From NCBI RefSeq assembly GCF_015751045.1, contig NZ_BNJW01000012.1:21689-85688 (forward strand): a stretch of 64,000 nt of DNA, read 5' to 3'. How positions within the stretch are numbered: the first letter of the stretch is position 1; the number at the start of each line of letters is the position of its first letter. A program made the position numbers and the translations under genes. Below the pieces are notes generated by a model. The model was not told the origin of the DNA. It worked only from the letters and a program-made list of their open reading frames with translations, and did no database searches. This DNA comes from Enterococcus lactis (GTDB lineage: Bacteria > Bacillota > Bacilli > Lactobacillales > Enterococcaceae). Positions 28,792-37,918 of this stretch are shown here, one piece after another.

Positions 28792-29790
28792 ATGCTGCTT
28801 GCGATGAATGAATATCATGAATGCTGTTCTGCTAAATATGCAGAAAAAGAGAAAACGTATTATTGTCGTAGTTGTCGGAAAAGAGTGGTTTTGAAAAGGG
28901 GAAAGAAAAAATGTGCTCATTTTGCCCATCGAAAAACCGACAACTGTTCGGTTTTTAGTGAGGGGGAATCAGAAGAACACTTGCAGTTAAAGGAATATTT
29001 CATGGATTGGCTGGGACAGTCAGCAGAACCTGCATTTTTGGAAGCCTATTTGCCAAGGTTGAGGCAGAGACCAGATATTTTATTGGCTAATCTAGCATTA
29101 GAAATCCAATGTTCTAGATTGTCTCATCAGAGATTTGTTGAAAGAACCAAAAGTTATTTGAACAACGGTTACCAAGTATGGTGGATACTTGGTCATTCTT
29201 TTCTTGGACAGCGGCAATTTTCATTGATAGAAAAAAGTTGCTGCTATTATAATAGAAAAAGGGGGGTACATTGCTGGAAAGCTGACCTTAAGAACCAAAA
29301 ACTTTATTTATATCATCATATTACAGAGACTGTATCAGGTCACATTTCTTTTTTCAGTAGCTGCTGGACTTTTTCTGGTAATGATCTAAAAAAAATATTT
29401 ACTAATAATGAGATCAAAATAAATCAGAGGAAGAAAACAGACAGGTTAAGCGAGGATGGGAAGAAGTGGCTGGCGCGCCAGCTGATTTACAAACAAAAAA
29501 ATACAGTATCCATACAAGAACAGTGCTACTTGCGTCACAAGCACCTTTTGTATCTATCACCGTGGATCTATCAAAACAGTCGGTTTTTCTTTTATTTACG
29601 AGAACAGGTTTTTCTTTATCGAATGTTGTACGAAGAATCCTTAAAACAACAGAAAGTACCTGATTTCAGCTCATGGTTTTGCCAAGTAAAAGAATATAAA
29701 ATGCAGTGGCTTTTCCCTATGATTGAGGAAGAGATGGTCTATCGGCAATTTTTTGATGAATGCACACATTTATCCTCTTGGAAAATATAG
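28792..29790 (+). CDS. coiA: Competence protein CoiA family
   Basis: Protein of 332 residues resembling CoiA, needed for processing incoming DNA during transformation in streptococci. An N-terminal zinc-ribbon-like part has CRSCRKRVVLK and CAHFAHRK. The nuclease-like core (about 75-150) has SEEHLQLK, RPDILLANLALEIQCS and QVWWILG, which matches a restriction-endonuclease-like fold with Asp and Glu-x-Gln residues. GAGGGAG precedes ATG 28792. Natural transformation is not known for enterococci, so the in vivo role is open. Confidence 0.85.
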   Translation: MLLAMNEYHECCSAKYAEKEKTYYCRSCRKRVVLKRGKKKCAHFAHRKTDNCSVFSEGESEEHLQLKEYFMDWLGQSAEPAFLEAYLPRLRQRPDILLANLALEIQCSRLSHQRFVERTKSYLNNGYQVWWILGHSFLGQRQFSLIEKSCCYYNRKRGVHCWKADLKNQKLYLYHHITETVSGHISFFSSCWTFSGNDLKKIFTNNEIKINQRKKTDRLSEDGKKWLARQLIYKQKNTVSIQEQCYLRHKHLLYLSPWIYQNSRFFFYLREQVFLYRMLYEESLKQQKVPDFSSWFCQVKEYKMQWLFPMIEEEMVYRQFFDECTHLSSWKI

Positions 29791-29968
29791 TAAGTATAAA
29801 AATAGAACAGGAATCGGTTTTCTATGTAAAACAAGTTTCAGTTGTGCTAAAATTGATAGAAGCAGACACATAGATTAGTAGAAAAATCAGACGCTGTAAC
29901 ATGTGGATGTTAGACGAGGATCTATTTTGATAGACCGAGACAAAAGGATATAAAAAGGAGTGGATTTC

Positions 29969-31777
29969 ATGGAAGTAAAGCAGTTGCCAAAACGCGAAGA
30001 ATTGCCTGAAAATTTAACTTGGGACTTGACCAAGATCTTTTCAAGCGACCAAGAATTTGATGAGAAATATCTAGAATTATCAGAAAAGTTAAAAAAATCT
30101 GAAAAATACAAAGGAACACTTGATCAAGGGGCTTCTCAATTTCTTGATGCGATTGAATTTGTGTTGAGTGTTTATCGCCAAACTGAAATCATTTATGTCT
30201 ATGCGCACCTTAAAAACGATCAAGATACTGGGAATACAGAATATCAAGCGCTTTATGCAAGAGCAAGTAGTTTGTTTTCAAAGGTTAGTGAAGCTGTTTC
30301 CTGGTTTGAACCAGAAATATTGCAGTTATCAGATGAACGGATTTGGCAATATTTCAAAGAAGAACCGAAGTTAGAAGTCTATCGTCACTATATCCAGCAA
30401 ATAGTAGATAATCGTGCCCATGTTTTATCTGCCGATCAGGAATCGCTTCTTGCAGGAGCAGGTGAAATCTTTGAGGCTTCAAGTGATATATTTGCTGTTT
30501 TGAATAATGCAGATTTAGTTTTCCCAACGATCGAAGGAGAGAATGGTGAAAAAGTCCAATTATCTCATGGCGTGTACGGTCAGTTGCTAGAAAGCACGGA
30601 TCGAAGTGTTCGCGAAGCCGCATTTAAAGGGTTGTACAGTGTTTATGAACAATTTAGAAATACGTTTGCTTCTACTTTAAGTACGCATATAAAAGGACAT
30701 AATTTTAAAGCAAAAGTTCGTAATTACAGCTCTGCCAGAGAAGCATCTTTGAGCAATAATCATATTCCTGAAAGTGTATACGACACTTTGGTAGCCGTGG
30801 TAAACAAGCATTTGCCTTTGCTGCATCGATATATGGAATTACGGAAACGTTTATTAGAAGTGGAAAAACTGCACATGTACGATCTTTATACACCGGTCTT
30901 AGGAGAAGCTCCAATCACCTTTACGTATGAAGAAGCAAAAGAGAAAGCTTTGGAAGCACTGAAGCCAATGGGTGAAGAGTACATGACTATTGTAGAAAAA
31001 GCATTCTCTGAACGTTGGATCGATGTTGTCGAAAATAAAGGAAAACGAAGTGGTGCCTATTCTTCGGGAAGCTATGACACAAATCCATATATTTTATTGA
31101 ATTGGCATGATACATTGGATCAGCTGTTTACGCTTGTCCACGAAATGGGACATAGTGTCCACAGTTATTTCACACGGTCGAACCAGCCTTATGTATACGG
31201 TGACTACTCCATCTTTTTAGCAGAAATTGCTTCGACAACGAACGAAAATATCCTAACAGAATATTTATTGGAAACAGAAAAAGACCCTCGTGTCCGGGCT
31301 TATGTGCTCAACCATTACTTGGATGGATTTAAAGGAACAGTTTTCCGCCAGACACAATTTGCTGAATTCGAGCACTTCATGCATACGGAAGATGAAAAAG
31401 GTGTGCCATTGACTAGTGAATATCTAAGTGATAGTTATGGTAAATTGAATGCAAAATATTATGGTCCGGCAGTCGAAGAAGATCCAGAAATCAAATTTGA
31501 ATGGTCACGGATCCCGCATTTTTACTATAATTACTATGTCTTCCAATACTCGACTGGTTTTTCTGCTGCTTCAGCGTTGGCGAAAAGAATACTCAGTCAG
31601 GAACCAGATGCGCTAGAGAACTATTTGGCTTATCTAAAAGCTGGTAACAGTGATTATCCTGTTGAAGTGATGAAAAAAGCAGGAGTAGATATGACACAGG
31701 CTGCGTATATCGAAGATGCAATGTCGATGTTTGAACAACGACTAAACGAATTAGAAGAATTGATTGATCGTTTATAA
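29969..31777 (+). CDS. pepF: Oligoendopeptidase F
   Basis: Cytosolic zinc metallopeptidase of family M3 that cuts oligopeptides; 602 residues, normal length. The zinc site is HEMGH at residues 391-395, inside LFTLVHEMGHSVHSYFT, with the third ligand Glu downstream in FLAEIASTTNE. ATG 29969 follows AAAAAGGAG by 8 bases and is preferred to GTG 29960, which overlaps that site. It follows coiA after about 180 bases containing no clear terminator. Confidence 0.95.
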   Translation: MEVKQLPKREELPENLTWDLTKIFSSDQEFDEKYLELSEKLKKSEKYKGTLDQGASQFLDAIEFVLSVYRQTEIIYVYAHLKNDQDTGNTEYQALYARASSLFSKVSEAVSWFEPEILQLSDERIWQYFKEEPKLEVYRHYIQQIVDNRAHVLSADQESLLAGAGEIFEASSDIFAVLNNADLVFPTIEGENGEKVQLSHGVYGQLLESTDRSVREAAFKGLYSVYEQFRNTFASTLSTHIKGHNFKAKVRNYSSAREASLSNNHIPESVYDTLVAVVNKHLPLLHRYMELRKRLLEVEKLHMYDLYTPVLGEAPITFTYEEAKEKALEALKPMGEEYMTIVEKAFSERWIDVVENKGKRSGAYSSGSYDTNPYILLNWHDTLDQLFTLVHEMGHSVHSYFTRSNQPYVYGDYSIFLAEIASTTNENILTEYLLETEKDPRVRAYVLNHYLDGFKGTVFRQTQFAEFEHFMHTEDEKGVPLTSEYLSDSYGKLNAKYYGPAVEEDPEIKFEWSRIPHFYYNYYVFQYSTGFSAASALAKRILSQEPDALENYLAYLKAGNSDYPVEVMKKAGVDMTQAAYIEDAMSMFEQRLNELEELIDRL

Positions 31778-31810
31778 GATTTTTGATTTTTCCGAATAGA
31801 AACGAAAAAA

Positions 31811-31850
31811 ATACGTCGGCTCTCTTGTAAGGGAGTCGACGCATTTTTTT
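31811..31850. terminator. Bidirectional terminator between pepF and spxH
   Basis: A 14-bp stem (31811-31824 with 31831-31844) with one mismatch and two G-U pairs is bounded by A and T runs. It serves both convergent genes. Confidence 0.85.
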
Positions 31851-32526
31851 AATTAGAAAGCAAGTGTAAATGGCTAGTTCGTGAATGGAACTGAGAATCA
31901 TTTGTATGTAAATGTTCACCATTAAAAACTTGATACGAGTTATCTGTTGTTTTACACAGCTCTTTGATTCTCCAAAGGCTGCTGGTGCCTTCTACTTCTA
32001 CTAAAACACCAAAATCACGATCGCAAGCGTAATTGTAAACGACTGCGGAAGGATGTTTCGTGATGCCCATTTCCCGAGCAATTTTTTGATCGGAAAAGAA
32101 TACTTCTTTAACAAAGTCAGATTGCCGATCTTCTTTAAACATATTCAAATCGCCGCCAATCTCTTCAAATATCGATTCAGCAAGTGCACGAGAATATGGT
32201 ATGTTATTGCAGCCGACTGCTTCTTGCAGTTTGATCAAAAAACGGCGGCCTTTTTTCTTTCCTTGGAATTGAGCCGCTTTGCAGTCTAATGCGGCAGAAT
32301 AAGTCGTTGAGAATAAGTGGTTACGTTTCTCAAGATTGTTTTGAGAAATTCCTTTTTGTTGCATGACATCCCCAATTGTCTGCAAATTGACCAAAGGAAG
32401 AAAGCGAAATTGCATCTTTTCTTTTGATGGTGTTCCGTACTCTTCTTCAATAAATTGTAATAACTGTTGCTCCATTTCGAAACAATATTCCCCTAAAGGA
32501 TTAACAAATAAATAGATTTCGATCAT
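31849..32526 (-). CDS. spxH: ClpXP adaptor protein SpxH/YjbH (DsbA-like fold)
   Basis: Thioredoxin-fold protein of 225 residues in the YjbH/SpxH family, which presents Spx to ClpXP for degradation. The N terminus IEIYLFVNPLGEYCFEMEQ aligns with the DPLCxxCW segment of relatives, but the first Cys is Gly here, so only one of the CxxC pair remains. Other typical parts are ITKHPSAVVYN. GGGGGAGAT precedes ATG 32526. It lies in the same cluster as spxA, as in B. subtilis. Confidence 0.87.
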   Translation of the reverse strand: MIEIYLFVNPLGEYCFEMEQQLLQFIEEEYGTPSKEKMQFRFLPLVNLQTIGDVMQQKGISQNNLEKRNHLFSTTYSAALDCKAAQFQGKKKGRRFLIKLQEAVGCNNIPYSRALAESIFEEIGGDLNMFKEDRQSDFVKEVFFSDQKIAREMGITKHPSAVVYNYACDRDFGVLVEVEGTSSLWRIKELCKTTDNSYQVFNGEHLHTNDSQFHSRTSHLHLLSN

Positions 32527-32643
32527 ATGAATCTCCCCCAAAATAGATTCTATACAACTAGTGACTAGATTCTTTCACATCCTATAACTTAACAGAAAAA
32601 AGTAAAAAAATGAACTCAAGTGCCTTGTGAAAATGAAAGGTTT

Positions 32644-33219
32644 CTAATTTTTAGCCTCAAGCATACGTTGGATCTTGTTCTTAGCAGGACGATAAGGCAA
32701 AGAAAAACGTTTTAAAAAATTTATAAAAGCAATTTTTCCTGCAGATGCATCCCCTACCTCTAGTTCTAGTTCAAAATCATGAAGATTGTCTCCCCAGCTT
32801 TCATCGATAGCTAAAAGTCCTTCTTCAATAGGGAACTCAGCCCGTTTTGTTGTAAGCTTTCCTGTTTGGATCAATGAAGCAGGATCGATATTCAAATCAG
32901 AAAGTTTTTGAAAAACTGCGCCCGAGCGAGGCAAACGTTTTTGAAAGATGAATGCTTCTGCTTCTTCTGTTACAAAGGTATCCGTCGTTTCGAGACGTCC
33001 TTCCTCAGCAGGTGTTTTTAATGTATATTCAGCTTGATGACCAACGAAACGGATTCGTAGGCCACAATTTTGTTTCTTCAGCTGTTCATCAACGGTATCG
33101 AAGTAAATATTAGTCTGTACACGGAAATCTTTATCTGTTAATTGATAGTGAGCGATGAATATCTCGTACTCTTGCTTTGTCAGCATAGATTTATATTCGA
33201 TTTCAAGCATTTGCGTCAT
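32644..33219 (-). CDS. CYTH domain protein (YjbK type)
   Basis: Tunnel-fold phosphohydrolase-like protein of 191 residues. It has the ExExK signature EIEYK (about 6-10) and basic and acidic strands NCGLRIR, EYTLKTP and ELELEVGD that bind triphosphate and metal. CYTH proteins include triphosphatases and adenylate cyclases; the substrate of the Firmicutes YjbK branch is not settled. AAAAGGAG precedes ATG 33219. It is divergent from relQ across about 130 bases, a conserved neighbourhood. Confidence 0.88.
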   Translation of the reverse strand: MTQMLEIEYKSMLTKQEYEIFIAHYQLTDKDFRVQTNIYFDTVDEQLKKQNCGLRIRFVGHQAEYTLKTPAEEGRLETTDTFVTEEAEAFIFQKRLPRSGAVFQKLSDLNIDPASLIQTGKLTTKRAEFPIEEGLLAIDESWGDNLHDFELELEVGDASAGKIAFINFLKRFSLPYRPAKNKIQRMLEAKN

Positions 33220-33349
33220 TTGATCGACTCCTTTTTGTCTATTCTGCCTAATTTTCTTTTTTTGGTCAATGCATAAATCAAGAGTACGAAAAAACTTTGC
33301 ATATATGGTAGAATAAACAATGAATGTTAATGAAGTAGAGGTATCAGCT

Positions 33350-34057
33350 ATGGAACGAGATTGGGAAGCATTTTTAGCACCATATGAACAAACTGTATCA
33401 GAATTGAAAGTGAAACTGCGGGGAATCCGTAAACAGTTTCGTGAACAAAATCGTCATGTTCCAATTGAATTTGTCACTGGGAGAGTCAAACCAGTTGACA
33501 GCATCGTAACAAAGTCACAGTTACGTCATATTCCGATGGGACGCTTAGAAGAAGAAATGTCTGATATTGCCGGCTTAAGGATCATGTGTCAGTTTGTAGA
33601 AGATATCCATCAAGTTGTTGAGATTATCCGTAAAAGAAAAGACATGAAAGTTCTTCAAGAACGGGATTACATCACTAATAAGAAAGCAAGTGGCTACCGT
33701 TCGTATCATCTGGTGATCGAGTATCCTGTACAGTTGATCAGTGGTGAGAAGAAAATTTTGGCGGAAATCCAAATACGGACCCTTGCGATGAATTTCTGGG
33801 CAACGATCGAGCATTCACTGAATTATAAATATCAAGGCGTTTTTCCAGAAGAAATGAGCGAACGACTTCAGCGTGCGGCAGAAGCTGCGTATCAGCTGGA
33901 TGAAGAGATGTCTAGTATCCGTGAAGAAATCCAAGAAGCACAGCGATTGTTCTCCCATGGAAGAGGAAAATCAGATGATGTCTACTATCGAACGCTTTTG
34001 AAGAAAGAAAGCGAAAGAGAGGAGGCAGGGGATGAAAGTAGCGATCGTTCACAATAA
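33350..34057 (+). CDS. relQ: Small alarmone synthetase RelQ
   Basis: Single-domain (p)ppGpp synthetase of the RelQ/SasB family, without a hydrolase domain. It has SDIAGLRIMCQF, SGYRSYHLVIEY and EIQIRTLAMNFWATIEH, which form the synthetase pocket; the enzyme assembles as a tetramer in related species. ATG 33350 is preceded by TAGAGG; ATG 33320 lacks a site. The 235 residues are slightly longer than usual because of a charged C-terminal tail that overlaps the start of nadK by 26 bases. Confidence 0.94.
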   Translation: MERDWEAFLAPYEQTVSELKVKLRGIRKQFREQNRHVPIEFVTGRVKPVDSIVTKSQLRHIPMGRLEEEMSDIAGLRIMCQFVEDIHQVVEIIRKRKDMKVLQERDYITNKKASGYRSYHLVIEYPVQLISGEKKILAEIQIRTLAMNFWATIEHSLNYKYQGVFPEEMSERLQRAAEAAYQLDEEMSSIREEIQEAQRLFSHGRGKSDDVYYRTLLKKESEREEAGDESSDRSQ

Positions 34058-34829
34058 AGAAGCAAAGACCATAGAAGTGGCTGAGCGCTTGAACACACTA
34101 TTAGAACAAGCTGGGATCCAGCGAGATGATCATGAACCAGAGTTGGTCATCTCAATTGGTGGAGATGGCACATTATTATCGGCATTTCATCACTACAGTC
34201 ATTGTCTGAATGACGTGCGTTTCTTAGGCGTGCATACAGGTCATTTAGGGTTTTATACTGATTGGCGAGATTACGAGTTGGAAGAACTAGTAGACAGCTT
34301 GCGAACAAATCGGGAACAAAGTGTCAGCTATCCCTTGTTGGATGTTCGGATCAGTTATTTGGATGAAACGCCTGATCAGCATTTTTTAGCACTAAATGAA
34401 TCAACGATTAAACGGGCCAATCGTACGATGGTAGCCGATGTATACATTAAAAATGAATTGTTTGAAAGTTTCAGAGGAGATGGATTGACGATTTCTACAC
34501 CCACTGGTTCGACTGCCTATAATAAAAGTGTCGGCGGTGCAGTGATCCATCCTAGTATCAATGCCTTTCAATTGGCTGAGATTGCTTCGCTGAATAATCG
34601 AGTGTTTCGTACTTTGGGTTCTCCGATCGTGATTGCCCATGATGAGTGGTTGGAAATAAAATTGGAAAATACAGAAGATTATCTTGTAACGGTTGATCAA
34701 TTGAATGTCGCAAAAGCCGATATCCGTTCTATTTATTATCGAATAGCAGAAGAACGGATCCATTTTGCTTCTTATCGACATATGCATTTTTGGCATCGCG
34801 TGAAAGATGCCTTTATTGGTGAGGATTAA
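34032..34829 (+). CDS. nadK: NAD kinase
   Basis: Phosphorylates NAD to NADP; 265 residues. It has the family GGDGT motif in ISIGGDGTLLSAFHHY (about 37-52), LNESTIKR and the second conserved GDGLTISTPTGSTAYN segment. The start is inside relQ with GGAGG before it, so translation is likely coupled to the alarmone synthetase. The conserved relQ-nadK-rluD order continues downstream. Confidence 0.96.
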   Translation: MKVAIVHNKEAKTIEVAERLNTLLEQAGIQRDDHEPELVISIGGDGTLLSAFHHYSHCLNDVRFLGVHTGHLGFYTDWRDYELEELVDSLRTNREQSVSYPLLDVRISYLDETPDQHFLALNESTIKRANRTMVADVYIKNELFESFRGDGLTISTPTGSTAYNKSVGGAVIHPSINAFQLAEIASLNNRVFRTLGSPIVIAHDEWLEIKLENTEDYLVTVDQLNVAKADIRSIYYRIAEERIHFASYRHMHFWHRVKDAFIGED

Positions 34830-34830
34830 T

Positions 34831-35730
34831 ATGCAGTTTACATGGGATTATGAGAAAGATCATTCTCAGCAGGTAAAATATTTTTTAAAAGAAAAAGGGA
34901 TCTCAAAAGGTCTGTTAGCGAAAATAAAATTTCAAGGCGGTCAAATCAAAGTCAATGATCAAGTAGAAAATGTCTTGTTTTCTCTAGCCAAGGATGATAA
35001 GGTAACCATTGTGATTCCTGCTGAAGGAGAACATGAAACCGTACTTTTGGACGAAACGCCGATCGATATCGTGTATGAAGATGAACATGTTCTGGTAGTA
35101 AACAAACCAGCAGGCGTTTCGTCCATTCCTGCCCAATACCATCCAAATGGGACAATGGCAAATCGTGTAAAAGCTTATTACAAAAAACAAGGGTACGAAA
35201 ACCAAGTAATTCATGTAGTTACACGACTAGACCGGGATACGTCTGGCTTGATGCTTTTTGCCAAGCATGGGTTTGCGCACGCAAAATTAGACACGCAACT
35301 TCGTGAAAAGAAGTTTGTAAAAAAATATCAGGCATTAGTCAGTGGAATGCTTTCCAATTTATCGGCACATGGACATATCGATTTGCCGATTGCCCGAGAT
35401 TATTCTTCGCTACTGAAGCGAATGGTCTCTAATGAAGGACGTTCTGCACAGACGGAGTACTGGATAGAGAAGCGACTAACAGAAATCGCGTTAGTTGATA
35501 TCCAGCTGCATACAGGAAGGACACATCAAATAAGAGTTCATTTTTCCGCCATTGGCTGTGCACTGCTCGGTGATGATATGTATAGCGGACGAATGGATCT
35601 GGGAATAAAAAGACAAGCCCTTCATTGTTATGATCTGCGTTTTTACCACCCATTTACAGAAGAGCTGCTAGAGTTCAAGCAGCCTTTAGCCGCAGACATG
35701 GAGGCAGTTGTGAGACGGTTTGAAGAATAA
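34831..35730 (+). CDS. RluA/RluD-family pseudouridine synthase
   Basis: RNA pseudouridine synthase of 299 residues. An S4-like N-terminal domain (about 12-65) is followed by the catalytic motif RLDRDTSGLMLFAK (Asp in the RLDR motif) and LHTGRTHQIRVHF. The exact uridine cannot be deduced; B. subtilis YjbO is the positional counterpart. ATG 34831 sits one base after the nadK stop, with GGTGAGG upstream. Confidence 0.92.
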   Translation: MQFTWDYEKDHSQQVKYFLKEKGISKGLLAKIKFQGGQIKVNDQVENVLFSLAKDDKVTIVIPAEGEHETVLLDETPIDIVYEDEHVLVVNKPAGVSSIPAQYHPNGTMANRVKAYYKKQGYENQVIHVVTRLDRDTSGLMLFAKHGFAHAKLDTQLREKKFVKKYQALVSGMLSNLSAHGHIDLPIARDYSSLLKRMVSNEGRSAQTEYWIEKRLTEIALVDIQLHTGRTHQIRVHFSAIGCALLGDDMYSGRMDLGIKRQALHCYDLRFYHPFTEELLEFKQPLAADMEAVVRRFEE

Positions 35731-35747
35731 GGCGAGGTGAGATTGGT

Positions 35748-37109
35748 TTGGATGAAAATCAAGAATTAGAGGAAAGATTTGCCCAGTTGACTCAAGATTT
35801 AAGGGAAAATAATATTCAGGCATTCAGAAACAGTTTTTTAGAGATGCATATCTATGAGCAGGGGCAATTCTACCAATCTCTTACAGAAGAGAACAGGCAG
35901 CTGATCTATTCCTATCTGTCGCCTAAAGAATTAGCGGATATGTTCGATGTGATTGAAGAAGATAACGAACATATGAAAGAATATCTGGATGAGATGCGTC
36001 CTAGCTATGCAGCGGATATGCTTTCTGAGATGTATACAGATAATGCTGTCGATTTGCTTAATACGTTAGATAAAAAGCAAATTGCTAAATATTTAAGTTT
36101 GATGTCTGCAGACGATGCCAGTGAAATCAAGGAATTGCTCCATTACGAAGACGAAACAGCTGGTGCAATCATGACTACTGAATTTGTTTCGATCGTAGCA
36201 AATCAAACCGTTCGCTCTGCGATGTATGTGCTGAAGAATGAAGCAGATGTTGCTGAAACAATCTATTACATCTATGTCGTTAATCAAGAAGGTCAACTAG
36301 TGGGGGTTATTTCTCTACGCGACCTAATCGTGAATGATGATGATGCTATGATTTCTGATCTGATGAGCGAGCGGGTGCTTTCAGTTCATGTAGGCGACGA
36401 CCAAGAAGATGTGGCACAAACATTCAGGGATTATGACTTCTTAGCTCTTCCTGTCACCGATTATGATGATCATTTGTTGGGAATCGTCACAGTCGATGAC
36501 ATCATTGACGTTATTGATGATGAAGCTGCCAGCGATTATTCAGGACTTGCCGGGGTCAATGTGGAAGAAATCAATGAAAATCCAGTAAAGGCAGCATCTC
36601 GACGTTTGCCTTGGCTAATCACTCTGTTGTTTTTAGGTATGTCTACTGCTTCTTTGATCAGTCATTATGAAGACTTGGTAAGTGAAGCGAGCATTTTAGC
36701 GGTCTTCATTTCACTGATCACAGGAACAGCTGGTAATGCTGGAACCCAGTCGCTGGCTGTGGCTGTCCGTCGACTTGCAATCTCTGATGACAAAGATCAC
36801 GGGTTTGTCCGACTTGTTTTGGCTGAAGTCTTGACCGGCGTCGTAACAGGAGCTGTTACAGGGATTACGATTTTTCTGATCGTGGGCTTTTGGAAACATA
36901 ATTTTATCTTAGGATTTGTGATAGGGATGGCCATGCTGTTTGCGATAACAGTGGCGAATCTTGCAGGTAGTTTGATTCCGATGCTGATGGATCGTCTAGG
37001 ATTTGATCCAGCGGTAGCAAGCGGTCCATTTATCACGACCTTGAGTGATTTGACAAGTGTACTGATTTATTTCAATATTGCCTCTTTATTTATGGGCTAT
37101 TTTATGTAA
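35748..37109 (+). CDS. mgtE: Magnesium transporter MgtE
   Basis: Mg2+ channel of 453 residues. It has the cytosolic N domain of helical repeats (about 1-130), two CBS domains (about 135-255) with many Asp/Glu residues that sense Mg2+, a connecting helix, and five membrane segments with GTAGNAGTQSLAVAVR, the pore-lining signature. The start is TTG 35748 with GAGGTGAG upstream; the nearby ATG is out of frame. Ends the relQ-nadK-rluD run. Confidence 0.94.
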   Translation: MDENQELEERFAQLTQDLRENNIQAFRNSFLEMHIYEQGQFYQSLTEENRQLIYSYLSPKELADMFDVIEEDNEHMKEYLDEMRPSYAADMLSEMYTDNAVDLLNTLDKKQIAKYLSLMSADDASEIKELLHYEDETAGAIMTTEFVSIVANQTVRSAMYVLKNEADVAETIYYIYVVNQEGQLVGVISLRDLIVNDDDAMISDLMSERVLSVHVGDDQEDVAQTFRDYDFLALPVTDYDDHLLGIVTVDDIIDVIDDEAASDYSGLAGVNVEEINENPVKAASRRLPWLITLLFLGMSTASLISHYEDLVSEASILAVFISLITGTAGNAGTQSLAVAVRRLAISDDKDHGFVRLVLAEVLTGVVTGAVTGITIFLIVGFWKHNFILGFVIGMAMLFAITVANLAGSLIPMLMDRLGFDPAVASGPFITTLSDLTSVLIYFNIASLFMGYFM

Positions 37110-37115
37110 AAAGCA

Positions 37116-37160
37116 AAAACATTGGCAACAAGTATACTGCTTGTTGCCAATGTTTTTTGT
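37116..37160. terminator. Bidirectional terminator between mgtE and cutC
   Basis: A perfect 17-bp stem (37116-37132 with 37140-37156) and T run. Confidence 0.93.
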
Positions 37161-37168
37161 TTATAAGA

Positions 37169-37810
37169 TTATGGCTGAAGTTCAACGATTTTAGTTCCGT
37201 GGACTTCACTCACGTTTAATTCTTTAGCTACATGTGCTGCATTCGCTGCTGTTACGCCACCACCGGGCAAAATGATCAAACGGCCATCTGCATAGTCAAT
37301 CAATTCTTTGAGCCGTGGGAAATGTTCTTCAATCGTTTGATCAGCAGGGCCGCCATGCGTCAAGATACGGTCAACACCGTGCGCTGCCAGCCAATCGATT
37401 GCTTCAAATTGCCGTTCTTCAGGAATACTGTCAAAAGCCATATGGAAGGTGATCTGTACGCCTTCTGCGGTTTCGATCAATAGTTCCAATGCTTCTTCGT
37501 CTAGCCATCCTGAGGGAGTAAGACAACCAAAAACTACGCCATCCGTCCCTAATTTCTTTGCTTCAATCAAATCAGTATGCATAATTTTCAATTCGATATC
37601 GTTATAGACAAAATCACCCCCTCTAGGACGGATAATCGTCATTACAGGGATATTTTTTTCCCCTGCGTAACTTAATGTTTCTTCGATCACACCAGTACTT
37701 GGGGTCGTTCCGCCGACCGCTAAGTTGTCACATAATTCGATTCGGTTAGCTCCTCTGGCAATTGCCAGAGGAATAGATGTGTAGTTTTCAGCACAAAATT
37801 CTTTGATCAT
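37169..37810 (-). CDS. cutC: CutC family protein
   Basis: TIM-barrel protein of 213 residues. It has NRIELCDNLAVGGTTPS, MTIIRPRGGDFVYN and LTHGGPADQTIEEH, typical of CutC. The family is linked to copper tolerance in enterococci and E. coli, but the reaction is unknown and the copper role is debated. AGGAGAAG precedes ATG 37810. Monocistronic. Confidence 0.92.
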   Translation of the reverse strand: MIKEFCAENYTSIPLAIARGANRIELCDNLAVGGTTPSTGVIEETLSYAGEKNIPVMTIIRPRGGDFVYNDIELKIMHTDLIEAKKLGTDGVVFGCLTPSGWLDEEALELLIETAEGVQITFHMAFDSIPEERQFEAIDWLAAHGVDRILTHGGPADQTIEEHFPRLKELIDYADGRLIILPGGGVTAANAAHVAKELNVSEVHGTKIVELQP

Positions 37811-37918
37811 CTGATCTTCTCCTTTGTCTTTCGCTTTCTTCTAGGCATTGTATCATATTTTTACCAGTTGCCAAAGTGAGCATCTAACGGTAAGATAAAA
37901 CAGAAATGAGGGGGAACT

